The notes under the pieces: model-generated
The model's database searches: none
What the model was told of the DNA's origin: nothing
Seen by the model: the letters and a program-made list of their open reading frames with translations, nothing else
Position numbers and translations under genes: made by a program
In this document: positions 8,676-16,570 of the stretch, one piece after another
How the letters are laid out: each line of letters begins with the position of its first letter
Position numbering within the stretch: position 1 is the first letter of the stretch
Assembly: GCF_001189515.2 (NCBI RefSeq)
Contig: NZ_CP012069.2
Span: 3,149,586-3,213,585 of the forward strand
Direction of reading: 5' to 3'
From: Olsenella sp. oral taxon 807
GTDB lineage: Bacteria; Actinomycetota; Coriobacteriia; Coriobacteriales; Atopobiaceae
DNA length: 64,000 bases

Positions 8676-9743
8676 ATGTACTTGAACAGCTTAGAGCTAC
8701 GGAACTTCCGGAAATTCGAGGAGCTGCATATCGGGTTTGACAGGCAGCTTACGGTGCTCGTCGGCGACAACGGCTATGGAAAGTCCGCCGTGGTTGACGC
8801 TGCGGCGATTGCCCTGGGGACGTTCTTTATGCACATACCCCAAGCCAGCCAGCGCAGTATTCGCAACACTGACGCGCGGGTGGTGTCTCGTGCGGTCGGT
8901 AGCACCATTGAGCGTCGGCCGCAGTTTCCGGTCATTGTCCGTGCGGACGGCTGCGCTTATGGCCGGAGTCTTTCCTGGCAAAGGGAGCTGAGACGAGACA
9001 CGGGACGAACCACCTGGGGGAATGCCCGGGAGATGGTCGAGCTGTCCGAGCGGGTCCATGAGTGTCTCTCGTCTGGGGATATCCCGAGCGATCTGGGCGA
9101 GTGTGGTGAGGGCGGGGTGCTGCCCCTTCCGATCATCTCCTATTACGGAACGGGCCGTCTGTGGGCCCAGTCAAAAAACGAAGAGCCGCGTACGTCGCTC
9201 AGAGAGGCCGCATACGCCTCATCCCTTTTGCCGCGAGCGGATGACGGTAGTCTCATGCGATGGTTGCGAAAGATGACCTACCAGCAGCTTCAAAAGGGCG
9301 AGCCCGTTCCCGAGCTGCAGGCAGTGCGCCGTGCCGCTGAGGAATGTCTGAGACGCATCATCCAGGCAGATAACGTGCACGTCTTCTTTGATGTCCAAAG
9401 CAATGACCTCTGCATCGAAATATATGGCGATACAGCGACCTCGCTCCCTCTCCACCAGCTGAGTGACGGGTATCGGACTACGCTCGGCATGGTGGCTGAC
9501 ATAGCGTACAGGATGGCCCAGCTGAATCCCCATTACGGCAGTGACGCCATCGAGCGGACACACGGCGTGGTGCTCATAGATGAGGTCGATCTGCACCTCC
9601 ACCCAAAGTGGCAAGCGAGGATACTAGGTGACCTGACGGGCATCTTCCCAGGGGTGCAGTTCATCGTGACAACGCACTCACCTGCGGTGATAGCGTCTGT
9701 CAAAAGAGAGAAGCTGCGGAGTTTCACAGAGGGGGAGTCGTAG
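8676..9743 (+). CDS. AAA ATPase of the PtuA (Septu) type, 3' end frameshifted
   Basis: The 355-residue frame has Walker A GDNGYGKS (about residues 27-34), a central LPIISYYGTGRLW block typical of ATPases paired with TIGR02646 HNH nucleases, the LSDGYRTTLGMVADIAYR signature, Walker B VVLIDEVDLHLHP and the H-loop VTTHSP. The frame stops early. From base 9734 a shifted frame encodes VVVIPGNQTYGRDVSSM, which looks like the expected C-terminal continuation, so a frameshift near the G5 run at 9731-9735 truncated it. GTGAGGAG precedes ATG 8676. Known relatives are nucleotide-sensing parts of the Septu and retron-linked anti-phage systems. Probably inactive here. Confidence 0.75.
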   Translation: MYLNSLELRNFRKFEELHIGFDRQLTVLVGDNGYGKSAVVDAAAIALGTFFMHIPQASQRSIRNTDARVVSRAVGSTIERRPQFPVIVRADGCAYGRSLSWQRELRRDTGRTTWGNAREMVELSERVHECLSSGDIPSDLGECGEGGVLPLPIISYYGTGRLWAQSKNEEPRTSLREAAYASSLLPRADDGSLMRWLRKMTYQQLQKGEPVPELQAVRRAAEECLRRIIQADNVHVFFDVQSNDLCIEIYGDTATSLPLHQLSDGYRTTLGMVADIAYRMAQLNPHYGSDAIERTHGVVLIDEVDLHLHPKWQARILGDLTGIFPGVQFIVTTHSPAVIASVKREKLRSFTEGES

Positions 9744-9786
9744 TGATTCCCGGGAACCAGACCTATGGCCGCGATGTGTCCTCGAT

Positions 9787-10073
9787 GTCCCACTCAAGGT
9801 CGATCCCCTGAACCCCGGGTCGATCGCGCAGATCAGATATAGGAATGACGGGACAGTCTGGTCTGAGGATTCTGGCATCAACCGGGATCTCGACAAGCTT
9901 CTGAACCTAAACAGCAGGGCGTTCAGTCTCAAGGAGAATCGAAGACGTGCCCTTGTGAGTCTCCAGAAGAAGATCGAAGGCCACTGCCGTGCCCATGGCC
10001 CTCAATCGAAGCGCAACTGGTGTGCCAAGGTGTACGGCCGCATCAGCAACGCCACAACAAAGTCCGAATATGT
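9787..10073 (+). pseudogene. C-terminal remnant of a PtuB-like HNH nuclease (TIGR02646 type)
   Basis: The frame reads VPLKVDPLNPGSIAQIRYRN, then DGTVWSEDSGINRDLDKLLNLN, then FSLKENRRRALVSLQKKI. The order 'PLNP...IxYxxDGTxxSE...INxDLxxxLNLN...NRRxAL' matches the C-terminal half of HNH nucleases that accompany PtuA ATPases. The HNH/Cys catalytic half is absent: the ATPase tail is joined almost directly to this part, so an internal deletion removed the active site. The remnant ends where repeat element E2 begins. Confidence 0.6.
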
Positions 10074-10663
10074 GGCTCTTCGGGGGTTAGTGTGGGTTGA
10101 CGCCTCGGCGAATCGCGTCGCAGCGGCGTACACAAGTGCCCCACTCTGCAACCGGCGACTCACGTAAAGACGCACTCTGGGGGTCACTCTCACGGAAAGG
10201 CGCATTCTGAGGTATCACTCTCACGGAAAGGCGCATTCTGCATGCGAGCGGTCGCCCAGAGTGCGCCTTTCCGTGAGGGCCCGCGCGCAGAGTGCGCTTT
10301 TCCGTCACGTCCCCAGTCCAGAATGCGCTTTTCCGTAGAGTGCGCTTTTCCTCACCTGCGCAAACGTGGAGCCACCTCACGCAAAGGCGCATTCTGCGCA
10401 GACGGTCTCACGTAAAAGCGCACTCTGCACCCGCCGCCTCACGGAAAAGCGCATTCTGCATGCGAGCGGTGGTTGCGCCGAGAGACCATTTTCGCCGATC
10501 TGTGTACACTCCTGCATACCCACGGCCGCTCGCGCGACCGGGCGGGGCCATGGGTCCCACGACATCGAGGGGCTCGTGGCCCCCGTGATGCCAGAGCGCC
10601 CGGACCTGAGGTCCATGCTACCGGGGCGGTGACACACCCACCCACACGAACTCACGAAGCCTC
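10074..10663 (+). repeat. composite repeat element E2, GTGTACAC module split by a B array
   Basis: The left end is GGCTCTTCGGGGGTTAGTG and the right end is GGCGGTGACACACCCACCC to CACGAAGCCTC. Only a left half-module (GCGTACACAAGTGCCCCA, about 10126-10143) and a right half-module (GCCGAGAGACCATTTTCGCC to GTGTACAC, about 10483-10511) remain, with about 330 bp of B-type repeats between. The conserved GGGCGGGGCCATGGGTCCCA block lies near 10541. No gene is credible inside. Confidence 0.85.
10150..10475 (+). repeat. B element (mosaic of ~20-bp inverted and direct units) nested in E2
   Basis: Order of units: three forward copies (TCACGGAAAGGCGCATTCTG type), a GCATGCGAGCGGTCGC linker, four reverse copies (CAGAGTGCGCTTTTCCGT type), the core CTGCGCAAACG at 10357-10367 (one mismatch to the consensus), then three forward copies and the same GCATGCGAGCGGT linker. 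Forward and reverse copies can pair, so a transcript would be highly structured. Confidence 0.85.
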
Positions 10664-10976
10664 GAATATGTGGGAATTTTGCTTTGGCAGCTTAAGAGGT
10701 GGATAAAGTAGCGAAGTACGTTCGACGTGGGTGGGCTTGGAGGTTCGCAGAAGAGACCGCGTCCGTCTTTGCCAGGCTGCGACCGAGCACGTCGCATAGC
10801 AGAAGTTCTGGGGAGCGAGAAGATAGATGGCACCCGCAGGGCGTGCCACGCCTTTGGGCGCGCGTCGGTCATCGTCTTCAGAAGACTCGTCCAACCCGGG
10901 CACGGGCGGGTTCCACGGCTATACTTGAGGTTCGTCTGACGCAAGGCGAGTCAAAGCAACGCGAGTCGGAGGTGCC
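10664..10976. other. intergenic upstream of dnaX
   Basis: I looked for the SRP RNA often found before dnaX and did not see its GGAAGGNAGCA-type tetraloop motifs. No tRNA or convincing ORF is present. The dnaX ribosome binding site is GTCGGAGG just before 10977. Confidence 0.5.
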
Positions 10977-13631
10977 ATGGAGTCGCTGTACAGGAAGTAT
11001 CGTCCCAAGACGTTCGAGGACGTCGTTGGCCAGCAGCATGTTGTCTCCACGCTGGAACATGCCGTCCTCGAGGGCAGGACCAGCCATGCCTACCTCTTTT
11101 GTGGCCCACGTGGCACGGGCAAGACGACCATGGCACGCATCCTCGCCAAGGCCCTCATGTGCGAGCGCGGCGCAGGGCAGCTCCCGGACGGCACGTGCGA
11201 GAACTGTCAGCTCATCGCCGCAGGTGAGCATCCTGACGTCTACGAGCTTGACGCGGCGTCGCGCACCGGGGTCGACAATGTTCGCGAGGAGATCATCGGC
11301 CGTGTGAGCTTCGCGCCCGTGCGCGGCAGCTACAAGGTCTACATCATCGATGAGGTTCACATGCTGACGACGGCGGCGTTCAATGCGCTGCTCAAGACGC
11401 TGGAGGAGCCGCCCGAGCACATCGTCTTCGTTCTCTGCACCACCGACCCGCAAAAGGTGCCCGAGACCATCCTATCGCGCGTGCAGCGCTTTGACTTTCA
11501 TGCGATTGGCGCGAGTGACATCTTGGGCCAGCTCAAGCGTGTGTGCGATGCCGAGGGTTTCTCATATGACGAGGCGGCGCTCGAGCTTGTGGTCCGCCAT
11601 GCTCGAGGCGGCATGCGAGACGCGCTCTCGGCCTTGGAGCAGCTCTCGACCTTTGGCGGCGGCAGCGTCTCGCTCGACGCCGCCCGCGACCTCTTGGGCG
11701 AGGTCTCGAGCTCAATGCTCACCGAACTGACAGGCGCCCTCGCGAGGCGTGACGTGCCGACCGTCTTTGCTAGGATAGGAGAGCTCGTCGAGTCGGGCAG
11801 AGATCTGCTCCAGCTTGCGCGCGAGCTCTCGGCGCACCTGCGTGACGTTTACGTTGCGAGCGTGGTGGGAGAGGGTGCGTCCACACTACCTGTGGCGGGA
11901 GACGAGCTTCGACAGCTCAAGGACGAGGCGCTGGCCTTTGGAGCGCCCGATCGCGTAGCGCGTGCCCTGGCGGTCATGAGCGAGGTTTCGAGCGAGATGC
12001 GCGTTGCCACCAACCAGCGTCTGGCCCTTGAGGTGGCCCTTACGCGTATCGCCCGACCCAAGTCAGACCTGACGTTAGACTCACTTGCCGAGCGCGTCGC
12101 CCAGCTCGAGAAGACCGTGGAGGCGCTCGCTGCGGGGAGCGCGTCCGTGCCGATGTCAACCACTCCCGCGTCGAGCCTTACCGCTCCCGCGCCGGCGCCA
12201 ACCGCTCCTGCGCCGACATCTCCCGACCCTACGCCGCAGGCATCGGCGAGGCAGACCATATCCGCCCCTCAAGTTGCTCCTGCGCCTGTCCATGCGGAGC
12301 GGCCGGAACCACAGGCTCCCCAGCCCCCGACTTTAGAGCAACGGACACAGTCAACGTCGCAGGAGCCCCAGCAGGTTCCCGCATCGGTCGCACGACAAGC
12401 GCCACAGGAGCTGCTGACTTCGAAGGAGGCGCCTCTCGCCTCGCCTGCGCAGCCAGCGCCCCAGCAGCGTTCATCAGAGGGTGCCTCACAGTCTGATCAA
12501 ACAACGGGCGCAGGTGCCGCGCAGCAGCCGCAACCCCCAGACGCTGCCGTCCAACCAAGGAAGGAGACAGCTCCAACAACGCCTGCCGTCACCCCCGCAA
12601 CACCTGCCGTCACCCCCGCAACGCCTGCCGTCACCCCCGCGGCGCCTGCCATCACCGACGGGGGGGAGCTGCAGCGCAGGTGGCGTCAGGTTGTGGACGG
12701 ACTCGTGCGAACGGACCCACCACGCGGATCCCTCCTCGCGGCGTCGACCGCGCTCGAGGATGACGGACATCGGCTTCTGATCAACCTGCCCAAGGGCTCG
12801 TCGTTCGTGACCAAGATGCTCGACCGCAAGGATGTTCGTGCCACCGTGGAGGCGGCGGTGCGCCAGGCCTTTGGCGAGAGGGCGCTGGTCTATGCGGAGT
12901 CGAGCCTCGTCGGGGCTGACATCGCTCGCTCTCGGGCCAAGGCGCCTGCACCTACTCCAGCCCGTGGTACGATGGTGACGCCGCAGCCCTTGTCCGCATC
13001 ACAGGGGCAAGCGACTCCTCAGGTCGTGTCTTCCGTCGTCACGCAGCGAGGACATGCGCCTGCTCCGCAGCCCGCCATGTCGCACGCGGCGGCACCTGCG
13101 ACAGCTCCCCAGACAGAGCCGCCCGTTGAGGAAGTTCCCCTGGAGAGTTACTACGACATGCCTTGGGACGAGCCATCCGCGTACGAGGACGAGCCAATGG
13201 CTCCTGTCGGCGAAGCTTCCCTGGCCGCAGAGCCTCAGGTGGCCTCACGAGCCGTCCCTGGGCCTGAGCCTGTGCGCCAGACGTCTCAGCAAGTTGAGCC
13301 TAGGACCGCCGTAGTCTTTGAGGCACAGGCGGCAAACACTGCCGAGTCCAAACCCAAGCCCGATCCCAAACCCAAGGCTAAGACCGCAGCAAAGACCGAG
13401 CCCAAACAAAAGCCCGAGTCCGATCCTAAACCCAAGCCCGATCCTAAGCCCAAATCAAAGGCCGAGCCCAAGCCCCGGTCCAAACCCAAAGGGTCCCAGT
13501 CTGCCCCCAAGCGCGCCGATGGCATGCCTCAGGATATGAATGAGCTTCTTGCGATGCTCACCGAGGTCTTTGGTGACGGCGTGGAGGCGAGTGTGGAGAA
13601 GCTGCAGGACAGTGCCGTAGAGCAAAATTGA
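10977..13631 (+). CDS. dnaX: DNA polymerase III subunits gamma/tau
   Basis: This is an 884-residue clamp-loader ATPase. It starts ESLYRKYRPKTFEDVVGQQH, has Walker A GPRGTGKT (43-50), Walker B/DEVH in VYIIDEVHML, sensor 1 CTTDPQKVPETILSR and the domain III helices to about residue 370. Of the four zinc-module cysteines, Cys62, Cys74 and Cys77 are present and the second is Asp71. Then come about 300 residues rich in Pro/Ala/Gln with a structured island (RWRQVVDGLVRTDPPRGSLL, about 560-650), and a KPKPDPKPK-type repeat tract before the last 40 residues. It loads the sliding clamp and tethers polymerase cores. No A-rich slippery site for a short gamma form was seen. Confidence 0.97.
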   Translation: MESLYRKYRPKTFEDVVGQQHVVSTLEHAVLEGRTSHAYLFCGPRGTGKTTMARILAKALMCERGAGQLPDGTCENCQLIAAGEHPDVYELDAASRTGVDNVREEIIGRVSFAPVRGSYKVYIIDEVHMLTTAAFNALLKTLEEPPEHIVFVLCTTDPQKVPETILSRVQRFDFHAIGASDILGQLKRVCDAEGFSYDEAALELVVRHARGGMRDALSALEQLSTFGGGSVSLDAARDLLGEVSSSMLTELTGALARRDVPTVFARIGELVESGRDLLQLARELSAHLRDVYVASVVGEGASTLPVAGDELRQLKDEALAFGAPDRVARALAVMSEVSSEMRVATNQRLALEVALTRIARPKSDLTLDSLAERVAQLEKTVEALAAGSASVPMSTTPASSLTAPAPAPTAPAPTSPDPTPQASARQTISAPQVAPAPVHAERPEPQAPQPPTLEQRTQSTSQEPQQVPASVARQAPQELLTSKEAPLASPAQPAPQQRSSEGASQSDQTTGAGAAQQPQPPDAAVQPRKETAPTTPAVTPATPAVTPATPAVTPAAPAITDGGELQRRWRQVVDGLVRTDPPRGSLLAASTALEDDGHRLLINLPKGSSFVTKMLDRKDVRATVEAAVRQAFGERALVYAESSLVGADIARSRAKAPAPTPARGTMVTPQPLSASQGQATPQVVSSVVTQRGHAPAPQPAMSHAAAPATAPQTEPPVEEVPLESYYDMPWDEPSAYEDEPMAPVGEASLAAEPQVASRAVPGPEPVRQTSQQVEPRTAVVFEAQAANTAESKPKPDPKPKAKTAAKTEPKQKPESDPKPKPDPKPKSKAEPKPRSKPKGSQSAPKRADGMPQDMNELLAMLTEVFGDGVEASVEKLQDSAVEQN

Positions 13632-13735
13632 GTCGAGGCCCCTGCCGTAATGTCCGCAAGATGAGGTAAGCTTTCTTCTCAATGAGGACATTCCCCCTGC
13701 GTCCGTCTGCGCGGGTGGGCATAAGGAGGATTACC

Positions 13736-14044
13736 ATGGACATGCAGCAGATGATGAGGCAGGCGCAGAAGATGCAAAAGCAGCTCGCCGACGCCCAAGA
13801 TAGACTTGCGGACATCGAGGTCTCTGCCTCTGCCGGCGGTGGCATGGTCAAGGTGATCGGTACGGCCGACATGCAGATCACCTCGATCACCATCGATCCC
13901 GACGCGCTCGATCCCGAGGACATCGAGATTATTCAGGACACGATCGTCGCGGCAGTCAACGAGTGTCTCTCGAGTGCGCAGGAAGCCGCCAATCAGCAGC
14001 TCGGAGCCGTCACGGGTGGCATGAACATCCCGGGGCTGTTCTAA
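13736..14044 (+). CDS. ybaB: YbaB/EbfC nucleoid-associated protein
   Basis: ATG 13736 follows AAGGAGGA by five bases; the frame is open further up but this start fits the family length (102 residues). MQQMMRQAQKMQKQLADAQD is the N-terminal helix, followed by VSASAGGGMVKVIGTAD and the C-terminal helical arm ending NIPGLF. Dimeric DNA-binding protein. The dnaX-ybaB-recR order is conserved in many bacteria and links it to replication and repair. Confidence 0.95.
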   Translation: MDMQQMMRQAQKMQKQLADAQDRLADIEVSASAGGGMVKVIGTADMQITSITIDPDALDPEDIEIIQDTIVAAVNECLSSAQEAANQQLGAVTGGMNIPGLF

Positions 14045-14056
14045 GGTGCTCTAGGG

Positions 14057-14749
14057 ATGGGAACACCTGCGCAGATGGGCAAGCCACCACAGGTTGCAAC
14101 GCCGCCACAGGCCGCAGAGTCGCTACGGGTCATGCAGCCTGCGGAGCCCAACCCGAGCGACGGACGTGCGCTGCAGCGTCTACTCGATGAGCTTGGCAGA
14201 CTACCGGGGATCGGTCCCAAGTCTGCACAGCGCATCGCATACTGGATCCTTGAGTCTGACGCAGAGGCCGCGCGTCGTCTCTCGGCTGCCATCACACGGG
14301 TCAAGCAGGAGGTTCACTTCTGTCCGGTCTGTTTTTCGTATGCGGTGCGCAAGACCTGTGATATCTGTGCAGATTCCTCTCGCGACCGGGGTTGCCTCTG
14401 CGTCGTGTCGGAGCCGCGCGATGTCTCGGCGATTGAGCGCAGCGAAAGCTATCATGGCCTATACCATGTGCTTGGCGGCGTCATCTCGCCCATGGACAAG
14501 GTGGGGCCAGACCAGCTGCACGTGCGTGAGCTGATCTCGCGTTTGGCTGATGGTACGGTGCGGGAGGTCATCCTCGCCACCAACCCGGACGTCGAGGGAG
14601 AGACTACGGCCGCCTACCTTGCGCGCACCATAGCGCCCCTAGGCGTCAGGGTCTCGCGACTCGCGAGTGGCCTGCCCGTTGGCGGAGACCTTGAGTACGC
14701 CGATGAGGTGACGCTTGGACGCGCCATAGAGGAACGCCGTATTATATAG
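14057..14749 (+). CDS. recR: recombination mediator RecR
   Basis: This is a 230-residue RecR with a helix-hairpin-helix (LGRLPGIGPKSAQRIAYWIL), a zinc finger CPVCFSYAVRKTCDIC and a Toprim domain (LCVVSEPRDVSAIE, ATNPDVEGETTAAYLA). About 30 extra N-terminal residues (Pro/Gln/Ala rich) precede the family start; an internal start at Met26 would trim most of them. With RecF/RecO it loads RecA onto gapped DNA. It lies 12 bp after ybaB. Confidence 0.96.
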   Translation: MGTPAQMGKPPQVATPPQAAESLRVMQPAEPNPSDGRALQRLLDELGRLPGIGPKSAQRIAYWILESDAEAARRLSAAITRVKQEVHFCPVCFSYAVRKTCDICADSSRDRGCLCVVSEPRDVSAIERSESYHGLYHVLGGVISPMDKVGPDQLHVRELISRLADGTVREVILATNPDVEGETTAAYLARTIAPLGVRVSRLASGLPVGGDLEYADEVTLGRAIEERRII

Positions 14750-14819
14750 AGAGTGGGAAAGAGCGGAGCGTGTGCCTGCCGATGTGGCTGGCCGGTACTA
14801 TCAGGTGAGGAGGTCTGAC

Positions 14820-15845
14820 ATGGCCCAGGACAATAACCCAGTGTCTCCACGGGGATCTGCAGTCCCCCAGGGAAGGCGCGCGGTCTCTGGTGGATCAACG
14901 CCTCGCTCGCATGCCACAGGCTCCACGAGAAGCTCGTCGATCGGCCAGTCGCCGCTCGCCTCGCGCCTGCCGTCTGTTGGCTCTCACGAGGGGCAGGGAT
15001 CACTAAGGCCTATCGGCACGCCTCACCGCGCTCAACGCAGGGGTAGAGGCAGAGGCAGTCGGTCTCGCCTTGCCTCGAGCCTGCCGGTCGTGGGTCCCCT
15101 CGACGAGCAGGAGGCACCGAGGCCCATTGGTGTCGACCCAGCTCAGACGGGAGCCTTTGCCCGCATCGATGCGAGCCAGGGTGCCACGGTCGAGACCAGG
15201 GATAACATCGGCAAGATCTCGCCTGACTCCACTGCGAGCTGGTCGCGCACGGGGCTTGGTGCCGAGATGCGCCTGCGGGGGGCACGACGTCCGCGGGTGG
15301 CCAGCAGGTCGCACGCAAAGGAACCTGACCCGCACACGCTTGTAGACCAGCTTAAGGAGCGCTGGTTCATCGTCGTGGCCGCGCTCATCGTCTTGGGCAT
15401 CAGCTTTGTGCTGTTGCGCGGCTGCATCGAGTCGGCTAACAAGGTGAGTGAGCAGGTGGGTCAACCACCGCAACAGACCCAGACCTCGGCGGAGGGGAGC
15501 GTCACCTACCAAGGGACGGTCTTCTCGATATCAAAGCAGGATGACGGTACGTATGCGCTGGTCGGCCGTAGGGAGAACTCAGCTTCCGGTGACGCATACA
15601 TGCAGATCCCTGGTAAGCCTGCGCAACTCGTCCTCTATAATGGCACGATCATCATTCCCGAGAGCCGCGACGAGGGCACGTGGGACGTGCTCGCCTATAC
15701 GGTTGGCAGCGGATCATCGCCGGTGGTTGACGAGGATGGAAACCCCGTGGGTGGTCCTGGCTCCATCGCCAAGGCGGAGCTCAAGGGGTCGAGCCTGCTT
15801 GTGACAGACGATGCGGGTAAGGTGACGACAGTCTCGCTGGAGTAG
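14820..15845 (+). CDS. single-pass membrane protein of unknown function
   Basis: ATG 14820 is preceded by GAGGAGG. About 180 N-terminal residues are polar, basic and low complexity (SRLPSVGSHEGQGSLRPIG and a similar SSLPVVGPLDEQEAPRPIG are internal repeats). A membrane helix follows (FIVVAALIVLGISFVLL) and then a C-terminal domain of about 130 residues with beta-like sequence (VTYQGTVFSISKQDDGTYAL to VTTVSLE), probably outside the cell. No family recognised. It follows recR by 70 bp. Confidence 0.7.
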   Translation: MAQDNNPVSPRGSAVPQGRRAVSGGSTPRSHATGSTRSSSIGQSPLASRLPSVGSHEGQGSLRPIGTPHRAQRRGRGRGSRSRLASSLPVVGPLDEQEAPRPIGVDPAQTGAFARIDASQGATVETRDNIGKISPDSTASWSRTGLGAEMRLRGARRPRVASRSHAKEPDPHTLVDQLKERWFIVVAALIVLGISFVLLRGCIESANKVSEQVGQPPQQTQTSAEGSVTYQGTVFSISKQDDGTYALVGRRENSASGDAYMQIPGKPAQLVLYNGTIIIPESRDEGTWDVLAYTVGSGSSPVVDEDGNPVGGPGSIAKAELKGSSLLVTDDAGKVTTVSLE

Positions 15846-15926
15846 TCCGGGACATGAGGCAGAAGGCAATTGTCGGAGGGCTATTCTGCCGCCGCAGAAG
15901 GTTCGCGCAGACGGAGGGGGGCTGGC

Positions 15927-16316
15927 GTGGAAAGATGGGAGCGCGTCTGCGAGAACTGCGTCTTCTGTCAGGAGCGCACGGGCTTTCTGCGCACGCGTCT
16001 GGAGTGCATGGGTCCCGGTAGGCTCAAGGGCAGCACCGTCTTGGCAAAAGACCCTGCGTGTGAGGTCTTCAGGATGACACCAAAGGCGAGCTTCGGCCTC
16101 TTTGGGGAGCGCAGGTTATCGCAGGCCTGGCCGCTGGCTGGGACGGGCGCGAGTCACGCGCGGGCACCCGCTATGGACGAGTCTCCAGACGAGATAGACG
16201 TTCTTGAGCTCAAGGCCCAGGCCGCCGAGGCGCGCGCCGCAGCTGCCGAGGCACGCGCCGCTGTGGCGGAGGCGCGACTTCGGCGTGGTGAGGCTAAAGG
16301 GAACGCCGGCCACTAG
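15927..16316 (+). CDS. small Cys-rich protein with alanine-rich coiled-coil tail, unknown
   Basis: GTG 15927 with GGAGGGGG six bases upstream is preferred over the TTG at 15870. The 129-residue product starts VERWERVCENCVFCQERTG, with further Cys in ECMGPG and DPACEVF. Five or six cysteines suggest metal or Fe-S binding. The C-terminal 45 residues (ELKAQAAEARAAAAEARAAV and on) are a regular heptad-like Ala/Glu/Arg helix. No family recognised. Confidence 0.55.
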   Translation: MERWERVCENCVFCQERTGFLRTRLECMGPGRLKGSTVLAKDPACEVFRMTPKASFGLFGERRLSQAWPLAGTGASHARAPAMDESPDEIDVLELKAQAAEARAAAAEARAAVAEARLRRGEAKGNAGH

Positions 16317-16488
16317 GTTCCGCTCACCCGAGCGCCAATCTGTCCGCCGAACTCCACCTGTGATCGCTGACTCCACCTGTGGTCGCTGTAAGGGGTCCCG
16401 ACAGGGCCAGCTGGCGGTGCGGGCCTCGCGACTCCCAACCTGCGGGTGTTGCGTCGGCGTCGGAGCGTGTCTCGGGCTGTGCTCGGAG

Positions 16489-16520
16489 CGGCCCCTCCGC
16501 GAACAGCGGGCCGTTTTGTT
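16489..16520 (+). terminator. rho-independent terminator
   Basis: CGGCCC at 16489-16494 pairs with GGGCCG at 16508-16513, followed by TTTTGTT. It ends the transcript of the preceding small gene. An imperfect 21-bp direct repeat (CTCCACCTGTGATCGCTGA type) lies upstream near 16350-16390. Confidence 0.55.
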
Positions 16521-16570
16521 GCTAGCGGAATAGTTTCTCAGCTGACCAAACGGATGCGTTTCGTGTCACT

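Noticed and set aside
10087..10632. Open frames across the B array in E2 (and at 39.7-40.5, 57.0-57.5 kb)
   Set aside because: They are translations of the 31-bp repeat units; the same DNA is open on both strands.
10664..10976. SRP RNA gene (ffs) upstream of dnaX
   Set aside because: Position is typical, but the conserved GGAAGG/AGCA tetraloop and asymmetric-loop motifs were not seen on either strand.
10977..13631. Programmed frameshift producing a short gamma form of DnaX
   Set aside because: No A-rich slippery heptamer with a downstream stem was found; the AAACCCAAG-type tracts are ordinary Lys/Pro codons.
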